Positions 50,217 through 58,161 of a stretch of 64,000 nucleotides of DNA are shown in pieces (positions within the stretch are counted from its first letter, which is position 1; the number at the start of each line of letters is the position of its first letter). The notes beneath the pieces are model-generated. The model was not told the origin of the DNA. It ran no database searches and worked only from the letters and a program-made list of their open reading frames with translations. The position numbers and the translations under genes were made by a program. This stretch comes from a virus, in the IMG/VR virus record IMGVR_UViG_3300042307_001176, positions 1-64,000 of that record. The stretch is one strand, 5' to 3'.

Positions 50217-50858
50217 TTACTCTTCTATTTGACTTCTTAATAATCCACATGTTTGGCATTCTTCAAAACCATCACCATCTGAGTCTCCCCAAATATGCTC
50301 GCAATTTCTATGTTCAAAGTATTCATCAATATCTCCATCGCCATCAGTATCGTAACCGTCATTTACTCCGTCACCATCTTCGTCAACTTCAACTTTTTGT
50401 GATTCGTTTACAATATATTGTTCTACAGGAGAAAAATATTCAACTGCCGGTTCCTCTTCGTAAACTTCCTCTACGTCTTCAGTTTTTTTTTCGGCGGTAG
50501 GTGAATCCATGGAAGGATCAGCAACATTAGAAAGAGTTACACCATCTTCTTCGTCAACTTTTTGAATTAGCATTTTATCTCTATCTTCAGAATTGAACCA
50601 ATAATCTACTACTTTATTTAAGTTACCTACAAATGCTCCTAATAGTATTAATAGCATTTCTTTCCAATCTTCTCCGATGCTCTTTCCTAAAAATACGCCA
50701 GCATTAATACCTAATATAATAAGAGTAAATAATCCTAATACGATTGCTGTTATTCTCCATCTATTTGCTTGCATCTGTTGAAGCATGTAGTAGAACCTAT
50801 TTTTATCTTCTACTTTGACATAGTCAGTTTTACTGTTAAAGAAATTTTTAATTGCCAT
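50217..50858 (-). CDS. holin-like membrane protein with calcium-type D-x-D-G repeats
   Basis: 213 residues. Two membrane helices (about 34-58 and 66-82) are followed by NLNKVVDYWFNSEDRDK, resembling the end of the holin 3-TM family. The C-terminus has D-x-D-x-D-G loops (DEDGDGVNDGYDTDGDGDID, DSDGDGFEEC) like thrombospondin type 3 or EF-hand calcium sites, and two CxxC pairs. A long acidic linker joins the two. It may be a holin with an added sensor, or a scaffold for the secretion genes. Confidence 0.65.
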   Translation of the reverse strand: MAIKNFFNSKTDYVKVEDKNRFYYMLQQMQANRWRITAIVLGLFTLIILGINAGVFLGKSIGEDWKEMLLILLGAFVGNLNKVVDYWFNSEDRDKMLIQKVDEEDGVTLSNVADPSMDSPTAEKKTEDVEEVYEEEPAVEYFSPVEQYIVNESQKVEVDEDGDGVNDGYDTDGDGDIDEYFEHRNCEHIWGDSDGDGFEECQTCGLLRSQIEE

Positions 50859-50881
50859 TTTTTTTTATTTTTTTTATTTTT

Positions 50882-51223
50882 TTACCAAGATTCCTCTTCC
50901 TCTTTTTTAGGTTTAATAGGTTCTTGTGTTGTTGGTGCAGGTTTTTCAATAATTCTTTCGTGTATAATTGTATTACCTCCACCATTTTCAGTCTTTTGTT
51001 TATTCTCCTGATTTTGCTCTACATTGATAGTAATTGGTGCTTGTCCCCCAGATTGTTCTGTTTTATTTTCCTCTGCTGGTTCGTCGCTACCGCCTCCGAA
51101 CAATGTAGTACTTAACCATATTCCACCGCCTGCAATTACTGTAGTTAGTGTTCCGATGATTGTCTTTTTTAATCCAGACCAAGTTCCATCATTAGTCTCT
51201 GGTGCATTTGTTTCTTCGCTCAT
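50882..51223 (-). CDS. single-pass membrane protein with acidic/Gln-rich tail
   Basis: 113 residues: one hydrophobic stretch (about 20-44, including TIIGTLTTVIAGGGIWLSTTLFGGG), then a low-complexity tail rich in Glu, Gln and Pro. It could be a holin or antiholin partner of the next gene. Function unknown. Confidence 0.6.
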   Translation of the reverse strand: MSEETNAPETNDGTWSGLKKTIIGTLTTVIAGGGIWLSTTLFGGGSDEPAEENKTEQSGGQAPITINVEQNQENKQKTENGGGNTIIHERIIEKPAPTTQEPIKPKKEEEESW

Positions 51224-51227
51224 ATTT

Positions 51228-53159
51228 TTATTTTATTTTAGCTATTTTTTCCACTATAGTTTTTCCGTTTTCTGTAGATAGAGTTACGAAATATAATCCT
51301 GATTGTAATCTGCCAAGATCTGTACAGTAAGAAAATTGTCCATTTGGTACTTGACCAGTTAATATTGTAGCTAGCTTCCTTCCTTGTAAATCCGATACAT
51401 ATAAAGTAGCATTTGATGTTTCTGATAGGCTAAATGTTATTGTGACATCTTTTTCAAATGGATTAGGATAAACTATCATAGAGTTTGAATCTAATAATTG
51501 TCCATTAGATATCTTTAATACTTGAAGTATTCCATTTGTTGGTGTTAGAGTTAAATCTTTAGAATTTGCTGCATTTCCTGCAAATTTTCTGGTAGTGTAT
51601 AAAGGACTCTCATCCCATTGATTTTGCGGTTGAAGTGCTACGAATTGTAGTGTAACAACATCGTCTCCATTTTTTAAAGTATTCTGACTGTTAGTAATAT
51701 CATATCCTCCCCAATCTATTTCACCGTCGTTTGCATTAATATAAGTTAACCATTTCATTGCAGAAGATGATGAATAAACTCCTTTGAATAAAAGTAAGTC
51801 TGAATTATATTTCAATCCAAATTGTAGTGAGTTTAGTTCAATACCATTAGTTAATACTTTAACTGGTATATTTACTAAGTTACCCTCTTGAACTGATATG
51901 TGAGGCACATTAACTTCTATAGAAGATGTTGGGAAATCATATTCAACTTTAGTGTCTATTACATTATAGATCTGATTCTCTAATCCTGGTGCAGGTCCTA
52001 CAAGAACTTCAATTGGAGTTACACGAGCCATATGATAACCTGTACCATTAGCATCACCAGGTACAACTACGTAATAAATAACCGAATCTGGTTGACCTGG
52101 CAATATATCGAATGTAAAGTTTGTTGCTCCTGATATTGACGCAGTATAGTTAGTTGATGATCCATTAATAGTATTGTATTCTGTCTGTGTAAAGAATTTA
52201 ACATCTTCGGTATTATTAGGCCATACTGAGAATCTTCCAGAAATTCTACCGAATACCCCATATGCGTCAGATATCGTTATATTATCTGATTCATTAACAT
52301 CTGCTGCATAATAATTAAATCCTGTCATTGTACCGTTACCTAATACCCATTGATTTATTAACTGTGCATCTGCAGTTGAAATAACATTACCTACTGCCAT
52401 TGAATCTCCTTGTACTGCTAATCTTACATCCCAATAAGTAGTATCTAAAGGAACCGAGATAGCAAAGTCTCCGTTTATGTCAGTAGTATAAGCCGAGTGT
52501 TGTGTCCAAGTATTACCTCCTAGTGGTCTTCTCTGTAATGCTAATGTTAAGTTCTTAGCTGGTGTTCCGGTTACATTATTAAATGTTCCGTGATATGCAA
52601 AGTTTTGAAATATAAAGTTACCACCATAACTGTGTATATTTAAAGTCGTATCTGTTCCATCCTGTTTTGCTGAATACGGAGGAAATGTATTAGCTGCTGG
52701 AACAACCGACCAAGCTAATGGTGTGATAGATGCTAAGTTATTAAATATTGATGAAGCAGCGTGTGTGAAAGTAATCTCGAATCTTTCTCCATCTGGTAAT
52801 GTATATACAGAACTAGCTCCAGTATAAACTAATGTCATAGTTACATAACCGTTTGCGGCACTTGTTATATACTGAAAATCTAAGTTGGTTGGAGATCCTA
52901 AAAGAGATACAGTAGCATTAGTGAATGCTATTTTATCATAGAATACTCTGAATTGTACACCTGTATATTTAGTAAGAGTTGTATTTTTTAAAGTGACCTT
53001 TGCTGTGGTAAATCCTTGTGTAGTTGTACCGACTGTGTAATTAGTGTCGATTATGGCCCATATACCAGTAGAAGGTGCTGGTGGACCAGATTGTGAAAAT
53101 AAGTTAAGAGTTAGCGTCATAAAAAACGCTAGAACACTTAACATTCTTAATGTCCTCAT
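51228..53159 (-). CDS. T9SS-secreted cohesin/dockerin-like surface protein
   Basis: 643 residues. A signal peptide (MRTLRMLSVLAFFMTLTLNLFSQ) opens the protein. A dockerin-like stretch (AADVNESDNITISDAYGVF, about residues 285-303) and a cohesin-like domain (about 415-555: GNLVNIPVKVLTNGIELNSL, LLLFKGVYSS) follow. The last 80 residues are a type A T9SS sorting domain (MIVYPNPFEKDVTITFSLSE, LYVSDLQGRKL, LQSGLYFVTLST). This signal directs export through the host type IX system and surface attachment. The gene heads the minus-strand operon. Confidence 0.9.
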   Translation of the reverse strand: MRTLRMLSVLAFFMTLTLNLFSQSGPPAPSTGIWAIIDTNYTVGTTTQGFTTAKVTLKNTTLTKYTGVQFRVFYDKIAFTNATVSLLGSPTNLDFQYITSAANGYVTMTLVYTGASSVYTLPDGERFEITFTHAASSIFNNLASITPLAWSVVPAANTFPPYSAKQDGTDTTLNIHSYGGNFIFQNFAYHGTFNNVTGTPAKNLTLALQRRPLGGNTWTQHSAYTTDINGDFAISVPLDTTYWDVRLAVQGDSMAVGNVISTADAQLINQWVLGNGTMTGFNYYAADVNESDNITISDAYGVFGRISGRFSVWPNNTEDVKFFTQTEYNTINGSSTNYTASISGATNFTFDILPGQPDSVIYYVVVPGDANGTGYHMARVTPIEVLVGPAPGLENQIYNVIDTKVEYDFPTSSIEVNVPHISVQEGNLVNIPVKVLTNGIELNSLQFGLKYNSDLLLFKGVYSSSSAMKWLTYINANDGEIDWGGYDITNSQNTLKNGDDVVTLQFVALQPQNQWDESPLYTTRKFAGNAANSKDLTLTPTNGILQVLKISNGQLLDSNSMIVYPNPFEKDVTITFSLSETSNATLYVSDLQGRKLATILTGQVPNGQFSYCTDLGRLQSGLYFVTLSTENGKTIVEKIAKIK

Positions 53160-53270
53160 TTTTTTTAGTTATTTAGTTGGTTGTCTACATATATATTTTT
53201 TACCCGTAAAAAAACTGCTAGCATTTTAAAAAATATATTAAATATTTAAAATAATTGAATTAAAATTAAA

Positions 53271-53370
53271 AAGGGCCAAGGTGGTTGCGATTTCCTTGAC
53301 CCTTAGATTATTACTTGCGTAACATCACGGTCCTAAGCCGTGTAAGATTGAAATTTTCGAGTCTTTATAT
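53271..53370. other. structured non-coding segment
   Basis: The gap 53160-53401 holds no gene. It contains a hairpin AAGGGcCAAGG / CCTTGaCCCTT (53271-53304, one mismatch) and a second, CACGG-TCCTAAG-CCGTG (53326-53342). Read on the minus strand the first hairpin is followed by a T tract, as in a terminator, so a short minus-strand RNA could end here. A tRNA was considered but the arms do not fit. The rest of the gap is AT-rich and may hold promoters for both sides. Confidence 0.3.
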
Positions 53371-53401
53371 AGTATAAATATTATATTATATATCTAAAAT
53401 T

Positions 53402-53578
53402 ATGGAAGAAAAATTAGAAATAACACAGGGAAGAAAGTTAGAAGGAAGTAGATTAGAATTGTACGAGCTATTTAGAAAAAAACACCACAAAGGAAATAAA
53501 GAAGCACAAACAAAAATGTGTTTGCAAATAGCAGACGAAAGAATTAAAGTATATATAGACATATTTAAAGAAAAATAG
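53402..53578 (+). CDS. small charged protein
   Basis: 58 residues starting MEEKLEITQGRKLEG, Lys/Glu-rich and helical. ATATATCTAAAATT lies just before the ATG. Not recognised. Confidence 0.55.
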   Translation: MEEKLEITQGRKLEGSRLELYELFRKKHHKGNKEAQTKMCLQIADERIKVYIDIFKEK

Positions 53579-53622
53579 AATTTTCTTTTTTTATATTAAA
53601 TATAAATACTTACATTTGGAAT

Positions 53623-53877
53623 ATGAGAAAAAAAATTTTAATATCATCATTAATTTCTTTATCATTTTTATCATCTTGCTTAGAAATCAAGGAGAAAAGA
53701 GAAATTATTAAATGCGTAGTTGTTTCATGTGAAGAAATAACTCCCGTTTCTATACACGACGAAATGAATATTCCTCTGGGATACAGATTAGAAACATCTT
53801 GCGGAAGATCATTTAAGAGTAAGGTCAAGTACTCCTCCGGGGACACTATAGATGTTACTCGCGTTAGTTATCGATAG
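53623..53877 (+). CDS. small lipoprotein
   Basis: 84 residues with a signal peptide and the lipobox FLSSC (Cys19). Three more Cys in the mature part could form disulfides. TACTTACATTTGG (53606-53618) upstream contains TACATTTG, a match to the -7 box, and CTTTTTTT lies before it. It might be an o-spanin, a superinfection factor, or both; the sequence does not decide. Confidence 0.65.
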   Translation: MRKKILISSLISLSFLSSCLEIKEKREIIKCVVVSCEEITPVSIHDEMNIPLGYRLETSCGRSFKSKVKYSSGDTIDVTRVSYR

Positions 53878-53893
53878 TTTTTGTTAGACTGGG

Positions 53894-53904
53894 AATATAT
53901 AATG
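53894..53904 (+). promoter_or_regulatory. late-type promoter motif
   Basis: AATATATAATG, 15 nt before the endolysin start at 53919. Confidence 0.45.
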
Positions 53905-53918
53905 AAAAATATATTCTT

Positions 53919-54740
53919 ATGTTACTTAAAAATGGATCAAAAGGAGATGATGTAAAAAAACTCCAAGAAAAATTAGGACTGGCCTCAGATGGTTCTTTCG
54001 GTCCCGGTACAGAAGCTAAAGTTAAAGAATGGCAAGCAGCTAATGGATTAACAGCAGATGGTATTGTCGGCGATGGTACTTGGTCTAAAATGTTCGGTTC
54101 AGCACCAATTGCAGCAGCACCAATTTCTATTCCTTCTTCATCTTTTAAGTTGGAAAATTTAAAAGGACACGTTCCCGATTCAGTTCTTGCACAGATCCCA
54201 GATACAGCAGCTAAATTTAATATTACAAATACATTAAGACTTGCTCACTTCTTAGCACAGTGTGGTCATGAGTCTGGAGGCTTTAAAGCAGTTTCAGAGA
54301 ATCTAAACTACTCTGCTGACGGTCTTAAAAAAATCTTCCCTAAATATTTCCCCGGTAATCTTAATGAGTCTTATGCAAGACAGCCAGAGAAAATTGCTTC
54401 AAGAGTTTACGGAAGCAGAATGGGTAATGGCGATGAATCTTCTAAAGAAGGATACAAATTTAGAGGTAGAGGCTATATTCAATTAACTGGTAAATCTAAT
54501 TATTCTTCTTTTGATAAATTAGTAGAGGATGATATCGTAGGAAATCCAGATTTAGTTGCTACTAAATACCCTTTAATGTCTGCAGCATTTTTCTTTAATA
54601 ATAATAGCCTTTGGTCTATTTGTGATAAAGGAGCAGATGATGCTACAGTTACTGCAGTAACAAAAAGAGTAAATGGAGGTACTATTGGATTATCTGATAG
54701 AATTAAACACTTTAAAGAGTATTACGCATTACTTAAATAA
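53919..54740 (+). CDS. endolysin: PG_binding_1 plus GH19 domain
   Basis: 273 residues. Residues 1-60 are a peptidoglycan-binding domain with two half-repeats (VKKLQEKLGLASDGSFGPGT and VKEWQAANGLTADGIVGDGT). Residues 80-273 are a glycoside hydrolase 19 lysozyme-like domain: LAHFLAQCGHESGGF puts the catalytic Glu at 118, and YKFRGRGYIQLTGKSNY and FFFNNNSLW follow. It would cut the glycan strands of peptidoglycan at lysis. No signal peptide is present, so release through a holin is expected. Confidence 0.93.
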   Translation: MLLKNGSKGDDVKKLQEKLGLASDGSFGPGTEAKVKEWQAANGLTADGIVGDGTWSKMFGSAPIAAAPISIPSSSFKLENLKGHVPDSVLAQIPDTAAKFNITNTLRLAHFLAQCGHESGGFKAVSENLNYSADGLKKIFPKYFPGNLNESYARQPEKIASRVYGSRMGNGDESSKEGYKFRGRGYIQLTGKSNYSSFDKLVEDDIVGNPDLVATKYPLMSAAFFFNNNSLWSICDKGADDATVTAVTKRVNGGTIGLSDRIKHFKEYYALLK

Positions 54741-54761
54741 TATAAATATTACAAAAAAATT

Positions 54762-56114
54762 ATGAAAAAAATTATATTAGGTCTATTAATGATTTTTGTA
54801 GGACTATTTATTGTACTATATTCATGTATTAAAAATAAAAAAATCACACCAGTTCAATTCCCAGATGTAGCAATCCAAAATTTTAAATTTCCAGAGGATT
54901 CAACAACTATTAATCAGTGGTTATCTAAACAAGACACCGCACAGATTATAAGTCATGCATGGGGTATTTGGGCAGGTTTAACTGAACCTACTGATCAAAA
55001 ATATAACGGCCAAACTTTATTAGTGTTTGAAACATGGTTAGGTATACAGGAAATAGCAAATTCGTCAAATAATAACACTTCTAAAATTAATAGAACTGCA
55101 TTAAATGTACCAAAACAATTCATCCATGGAGCATTAAAAGACCCACAAGTTATAGACACTACATTTCAAGTATTAGAAACTGTGTCATATGATCCATGGG
55201 CAGCAAACTTTGCAATATCTAATCAACTGTTGACTGGCTCAAAATTAAGATCTTATGCAGTAAGCGATGGAATTGGTTCTATACCAGATTTTCCCAATGC
55301 ATCTATTGTAACTAAACCTACATACTATACGGGAATACCAGATAAGAATAGTTTAATCAGAGTTCCTGTTTGGGTATCACCAGTTCCTGCTAAGGCGTTC
55401 AGGTCTTCAGATTGGAAAACTTGGGTTTATGCTGATATTAACAACCGTCAGAAACCCAATAAGATTTTAGTTCCTGTCACTTCTTCAAATCCCTCTAAAA
55501 AAGAGATTGAAAATGCAACATGCAACCTAAACGAATTTATTAACTACAAACTTGATGAAGAAGGTGCTGAGTATTTAAATCTACACGAGGATTTTAATAG
55601 TACCACTTATAAAGATGGTGATTATGTTTTATTGGTTGCTATGCACGTTGCGACTAAGGAAATTAAAAACTGGACATGGCAAACATATTTTTGGTGTCCA
55701 GATCCAAAAAATCCTCCATCACCAAGCTCAAAATTTGCAGCAGACTTAAAACCTAAAGAATTAAAAGGTGCAGCATCTCATTATGCAGTCAGTGTTGCTT
55801 ATGCAATGGTTTGGCCAAATCAACCAATAACGGGTGGCAGCGACAAAAACACAAGACCTATCATATCATTTAATCCTTATTTAGAAGGAGGTTTTGGACC
55901 TAAAGTTTTTAACTATCCTAACACATATAAACCAGAATTTATTTATGGAATGCAAACTAATTGTATGTCTTGTCATGCATTAGCAACATATAAAGGTACA
56001 GCCGGATATACGACAGATCAATACATAGATATGAAAAATTTAAAACTATTTAAAAACGATATCCAATTAGATTTTCTTTGGTCAATTCAAGGAAATATGG
56101 ATACGCTTAAATAA
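54762..56114 (+). CDS. lipoprotein with c-type haem-binding motif
   Basis: 450 residues. An N-terminal hydrophobic segment ends in VLYSC, a probable lipobox near residue 22. Near the C-terminus CMSCH (401-405) is a CxxCH haem c attachment motif. The body is soluble with many Trp and Pro and has the look of cytochrome-family hypothetical proteins of Bacteroidota. Such a gene is unexpected between endolysin and tail-collar genes. The axial ligand and true haem binding cannot be decided from sequence. Confidence 0.65.
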   Translation: MKKIILGLLMIFVGLFIVLYSCIKNKKITPVQFPDVAIQNFKFPEDSTTINQWLSKQDTAQIISHAWGIWAGLTEPTDQKYNGQTLLVFETWLGIQEIANSSNNNTSKINRTALNVPKQFIHGALKDPQVIDTTFQVLETVSYDPWAANFAISNQLLTGSKLRSYAVSDGIGSIPDFPNASIVTKPTYYTGIPDKNSLIRVPVWVSPVPAKAFRSSDWKTWVYADINNRQKPNKILVPVTSSNPSKKEIENATCNLNEFINYKLDEEGAEYLNLHEDFNSTTYKDGDYVLLVAMHVATKEIKNWTWQTYFWCPDPKNPPSPSSKFAADLKPKELKGAASHYAVSVAYAMVWPNQPITGGSDKNTRPIISFNPYLEGGFGPKVFNYPNTYKPEFIYGMQTNCMSCHALATYKGTAGYTTDQYIDMKNLKLFKNDIQLDFLWSIQGNMDTLK

Positions 56115-56137
56115 AAATAAATAAATAAAAACAGATT

Positions 56138-56395
56138 ATGAACGATGAAAATATAATGGGCAGTATTATGCTATTTGCTGGAAATTTTGCACCACAAGGA
56201 TGGGCTTACTGTAATGGAGCAACATTGGAAATACAGCAATACGAGGCGCTATACGCTATTCTTGGAAATACTTATGGAGGAGACGGAGCTACCAATTTTA
56301 AATTACCAAATCTTGTAGGCCCAGTACCTACAATAGGAGTAGCACCTATGAATTACGTTATTTGTACTCAGGGAATTTTTCCAAGTAGATCATAA
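56138..56395 (+). CDS. tail collar domain protein, single domain
   Basis: 85 residues. GSIMLFAGNFAPQGWAYCNG, EALYAILGNTYGGDG and FKLPNL form one phage Tail Collar domain (Pfam PF07484 by pattern). It is shorter than usual and probably assembles as a trimer or with the three-domain homologue at 56722. A role in short tail fibre or receptor binding is likely. Confidence 0.88.
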   Translation: MNDENIMGSIMLFAGNFAPQGWAYCNGATLEIQQYEALYAILGNTYGGDGATNFKLPNLVGPVPTIGVAPMNYVICTQGIFPSRS

Positions 56396-56413
56396 TAAAT
56401 TATAGACTAATTA

Positions 56414-56713
56414 ATGGAGAATAAAGAGGAAAATAAAGATCAAACACCAATATCAGGATTTGCTGATGTATTTCTTTCAAAGCTAAAAGAGCAGTCATTT
56501 GTGATCATTCTTATGCTTGGTGTAATATATTACCAACACAGATTAATGGAAGAGAGAGTAGCATTTTGGCAAAAGCAATACGAAGAGAAAGAAGCTTATA
56601 TTCAACAAACAGTAGCAAGCGACAAAGAAATCATGTTAGATAGAATTAAGTATCTTCAAGATCAAAGGGATCAATATGCACAAGATGCAATAGATGAATT
56701 AAAAAATAAATAA
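56414..56713 (+). CDS. single-pass membrane protein with coiled coil
   Basis: 99 residues: a membrane helix at about 28-44 (FVIILMLGVIYYQ) followed by a charged helix of 50 residues (MEERVAFWQKQYEEKEAYI). It lies between two collar genes. It may be an i-spanin-like or accessory lysis protein; no lipoprotein partner overlaps it. Confidence 0.62.
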   Translation: MENKEENKDQTPISGFADVFLSKLKEQSFVIILMLGVIYYQHRLMEERVAFWQKQYEEKEAYIQQTVASDKEIMLDRIKYLQDQRDQYAQDAIDELKNK

Positions 56714-56721
56714 AAACTGAA

Positions 56722-57537
56722 ATGGATTGGATGGAATCCGCACTAGGAGAAATTACAATATTTGCTGGATCATCAAGAAATCTACCAAAAGGGTGGATTT
56801 TTTGTAACGGTCAAACTCTAAATGAAATGCAAAATAATGCCTTATATGCAGTTATAGGAGATTCATACGGGACTAAAGATCCTAATCACCAAGTTTTTTA
56901 TATACCAAATATTACAAATATTTCTTCTAATGCTGAAGATTGGGATGATAGCCCAGCTTTAAGATATATGATGGGTATTAATTCTGATTGTTCTATGTGG
57001 CCTTATGCAGAATCAGATAACGATAATTCAATAATTAACGGAATAACCGGATCAATTATATTATTTTCTGGAATTTTTATTGAGGGATCTGATAATAAGA
57101 CTTTAGGTAAAAGCTGGAGACTCTGTGATGGAAGAATATTAGAAATAACAGATTATCCTATTCTATTTAAATTGATAGGAACTAAATACGGTGGAAATGG
57201 AATTACCACGTTTGGTCTTCCAAATCTCTCCGGTCCATCAAACAATTCGGTAAAATATTTTATGTGCGTTGATGGAATTTCACCTGATGATAGTGGTGAA
57301 GGATATTCAGGAGAAATCAGATTATTTGGTGGAGATACTGCACCACAAGGATGGATTTTTTGTAACGGAAAAGCTTTAAAAGTTCAAGACTATTCGCCTT
57401 TATTCTGTCTTATAGGATGTACCTATGGTGGAGATGGTGTACATACATTTGAATTGCCAAATATTCCTAGCCCAGAGGGAACTACATTAAAATATATGAT
57501 ATGTGTCAATGGTATTTGGCCAGTATCAGAGGACTAA
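56722..57537 (+). CDS. tail collar protein with three collar domains
   Basis: 271 residues with three copies of the collar pattern: GEITIFAGSSRNLPKGWIFCN (about 8-28), GSIILFSGIFIEGSDNKTLG...WRLCDG (about 110-137), and GEIRLFGGDTAPQGWIFCNG (about 192-211), each followed by a YGG..G..F.LPN loop. The third copy is closest to the single-domain protein at 56138, so domain duplication within the locus is likely. A tail-fibre or baseplate tip role is inferred. Confidence 0.88.
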   Translation: MDWMESALGEITIFAGSSRNLPKGWIFCNGQTLNEMQNNALYAVIGDSYGTKDPNHQVFYIPNITNISSNAEDWDDSPALRYMMGINSDCSMWPYAESDNDNSIINGITGSIILFSGIFIEGSDNKTLGKSWRLCDGRILEITDYPILFKLIGTKYGGNGITTFGLPNLSGPSNNSVKYFMCVDGISPDDSGEGYSGEIRLFGGDTAPQGWIFCNGKALKVQDYSPLFCLIGCTYGGDGVHTFELPNIPSPEGTTLKYMICVNGIWPVSED

Positions 57538-57548
57538 ATAAAAAAAAT

Positions 57549-58154
57549 ATGAAAATAAACACACAAGAGCAAAGATTACAAGAATTAACTAACATTGCCC
57601 CAACAGTATCCGTCAAAATGGATATGGAGTGGTTGGGCTCAACAACTAACACTGCAGACTTCCTGATTCGTTTGACAAACACTGGTACATCAGTAGTTAA
57701 ATTAAATGCTTTAATTATACGCGGGGTTCATTCACCAAAGATAACAACAGGAACTATAACATGGAAAGCATTAAATGACAATACTGATCCTAAGTGGTTA
57801 GGTTGGCCTAAGGTAACAACTAACTTACCTTATATTTCAGGGCAAAGAAAATTAAATTTCTCTTCAGCAACAAATATCTTCACTAACGAAACAGCTCCTA
57901 TTATACCAACCGGAACAGGAGTAGTAGTTGGAACCTTTAGGGTTTCTACATCAACAACATGGAACCCAAATAGTGATTTTGGTTTTGTATGGGAAATGAC
58001 AACAGGTGGAGTAGTTGGTTACGTAAATTTCGACAAACCATCTACGACTTCAGCGTCACCAGTTGGTTTTTTACATTATGGTCCAATCACATCTAATTCA
58101 ATAGGTAAATGTTTAACAGTAACAGCATCAGTTAAACAAACATTAAATAAATAA
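57549..58154 (+). CDS. beta-sandwich hypothetical protein
   Basis: 201 residues from the ATG at 57549; an earlier open frame overlaps the collar gene and is rejected. The protein is Thr/Ser-rich and all-beta (FLIRLTNTGTSVVKLNALII, GVVVGTFRVSTSTTW), like a fibronectin-type or other beta-sandwich surface domain. No signal peptide is present, so it is probably a virion surface part. Not recognised. Confidence 0.65.
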   Translation: MKINTQEQRLQELTNIAPTVSVKMDMEWLGSTTNTADFLIRLTNTGTSVVKLNALIIRGVHSPKITTGTITWKALNDNTDPKWLGWPKVTTNLPYISGQRKLNFSSATNIFTNETAPIIPTGTGVVVGTFRVSTSTTWNPNSDFGFVWEMTTGGVVGYVNFDKPSTTSASPVGFLHYGPITSNSIGKCLTVTASVKQTLNK

Positions 58155-58161
58155 AAATAAA

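Noticed and set aside
53271-53370. tRNA gene
   Set aside because: One hairpin resembles an anticodon arm, but its loop lacks T at position 33 and no acceptor or T arm can be paired.
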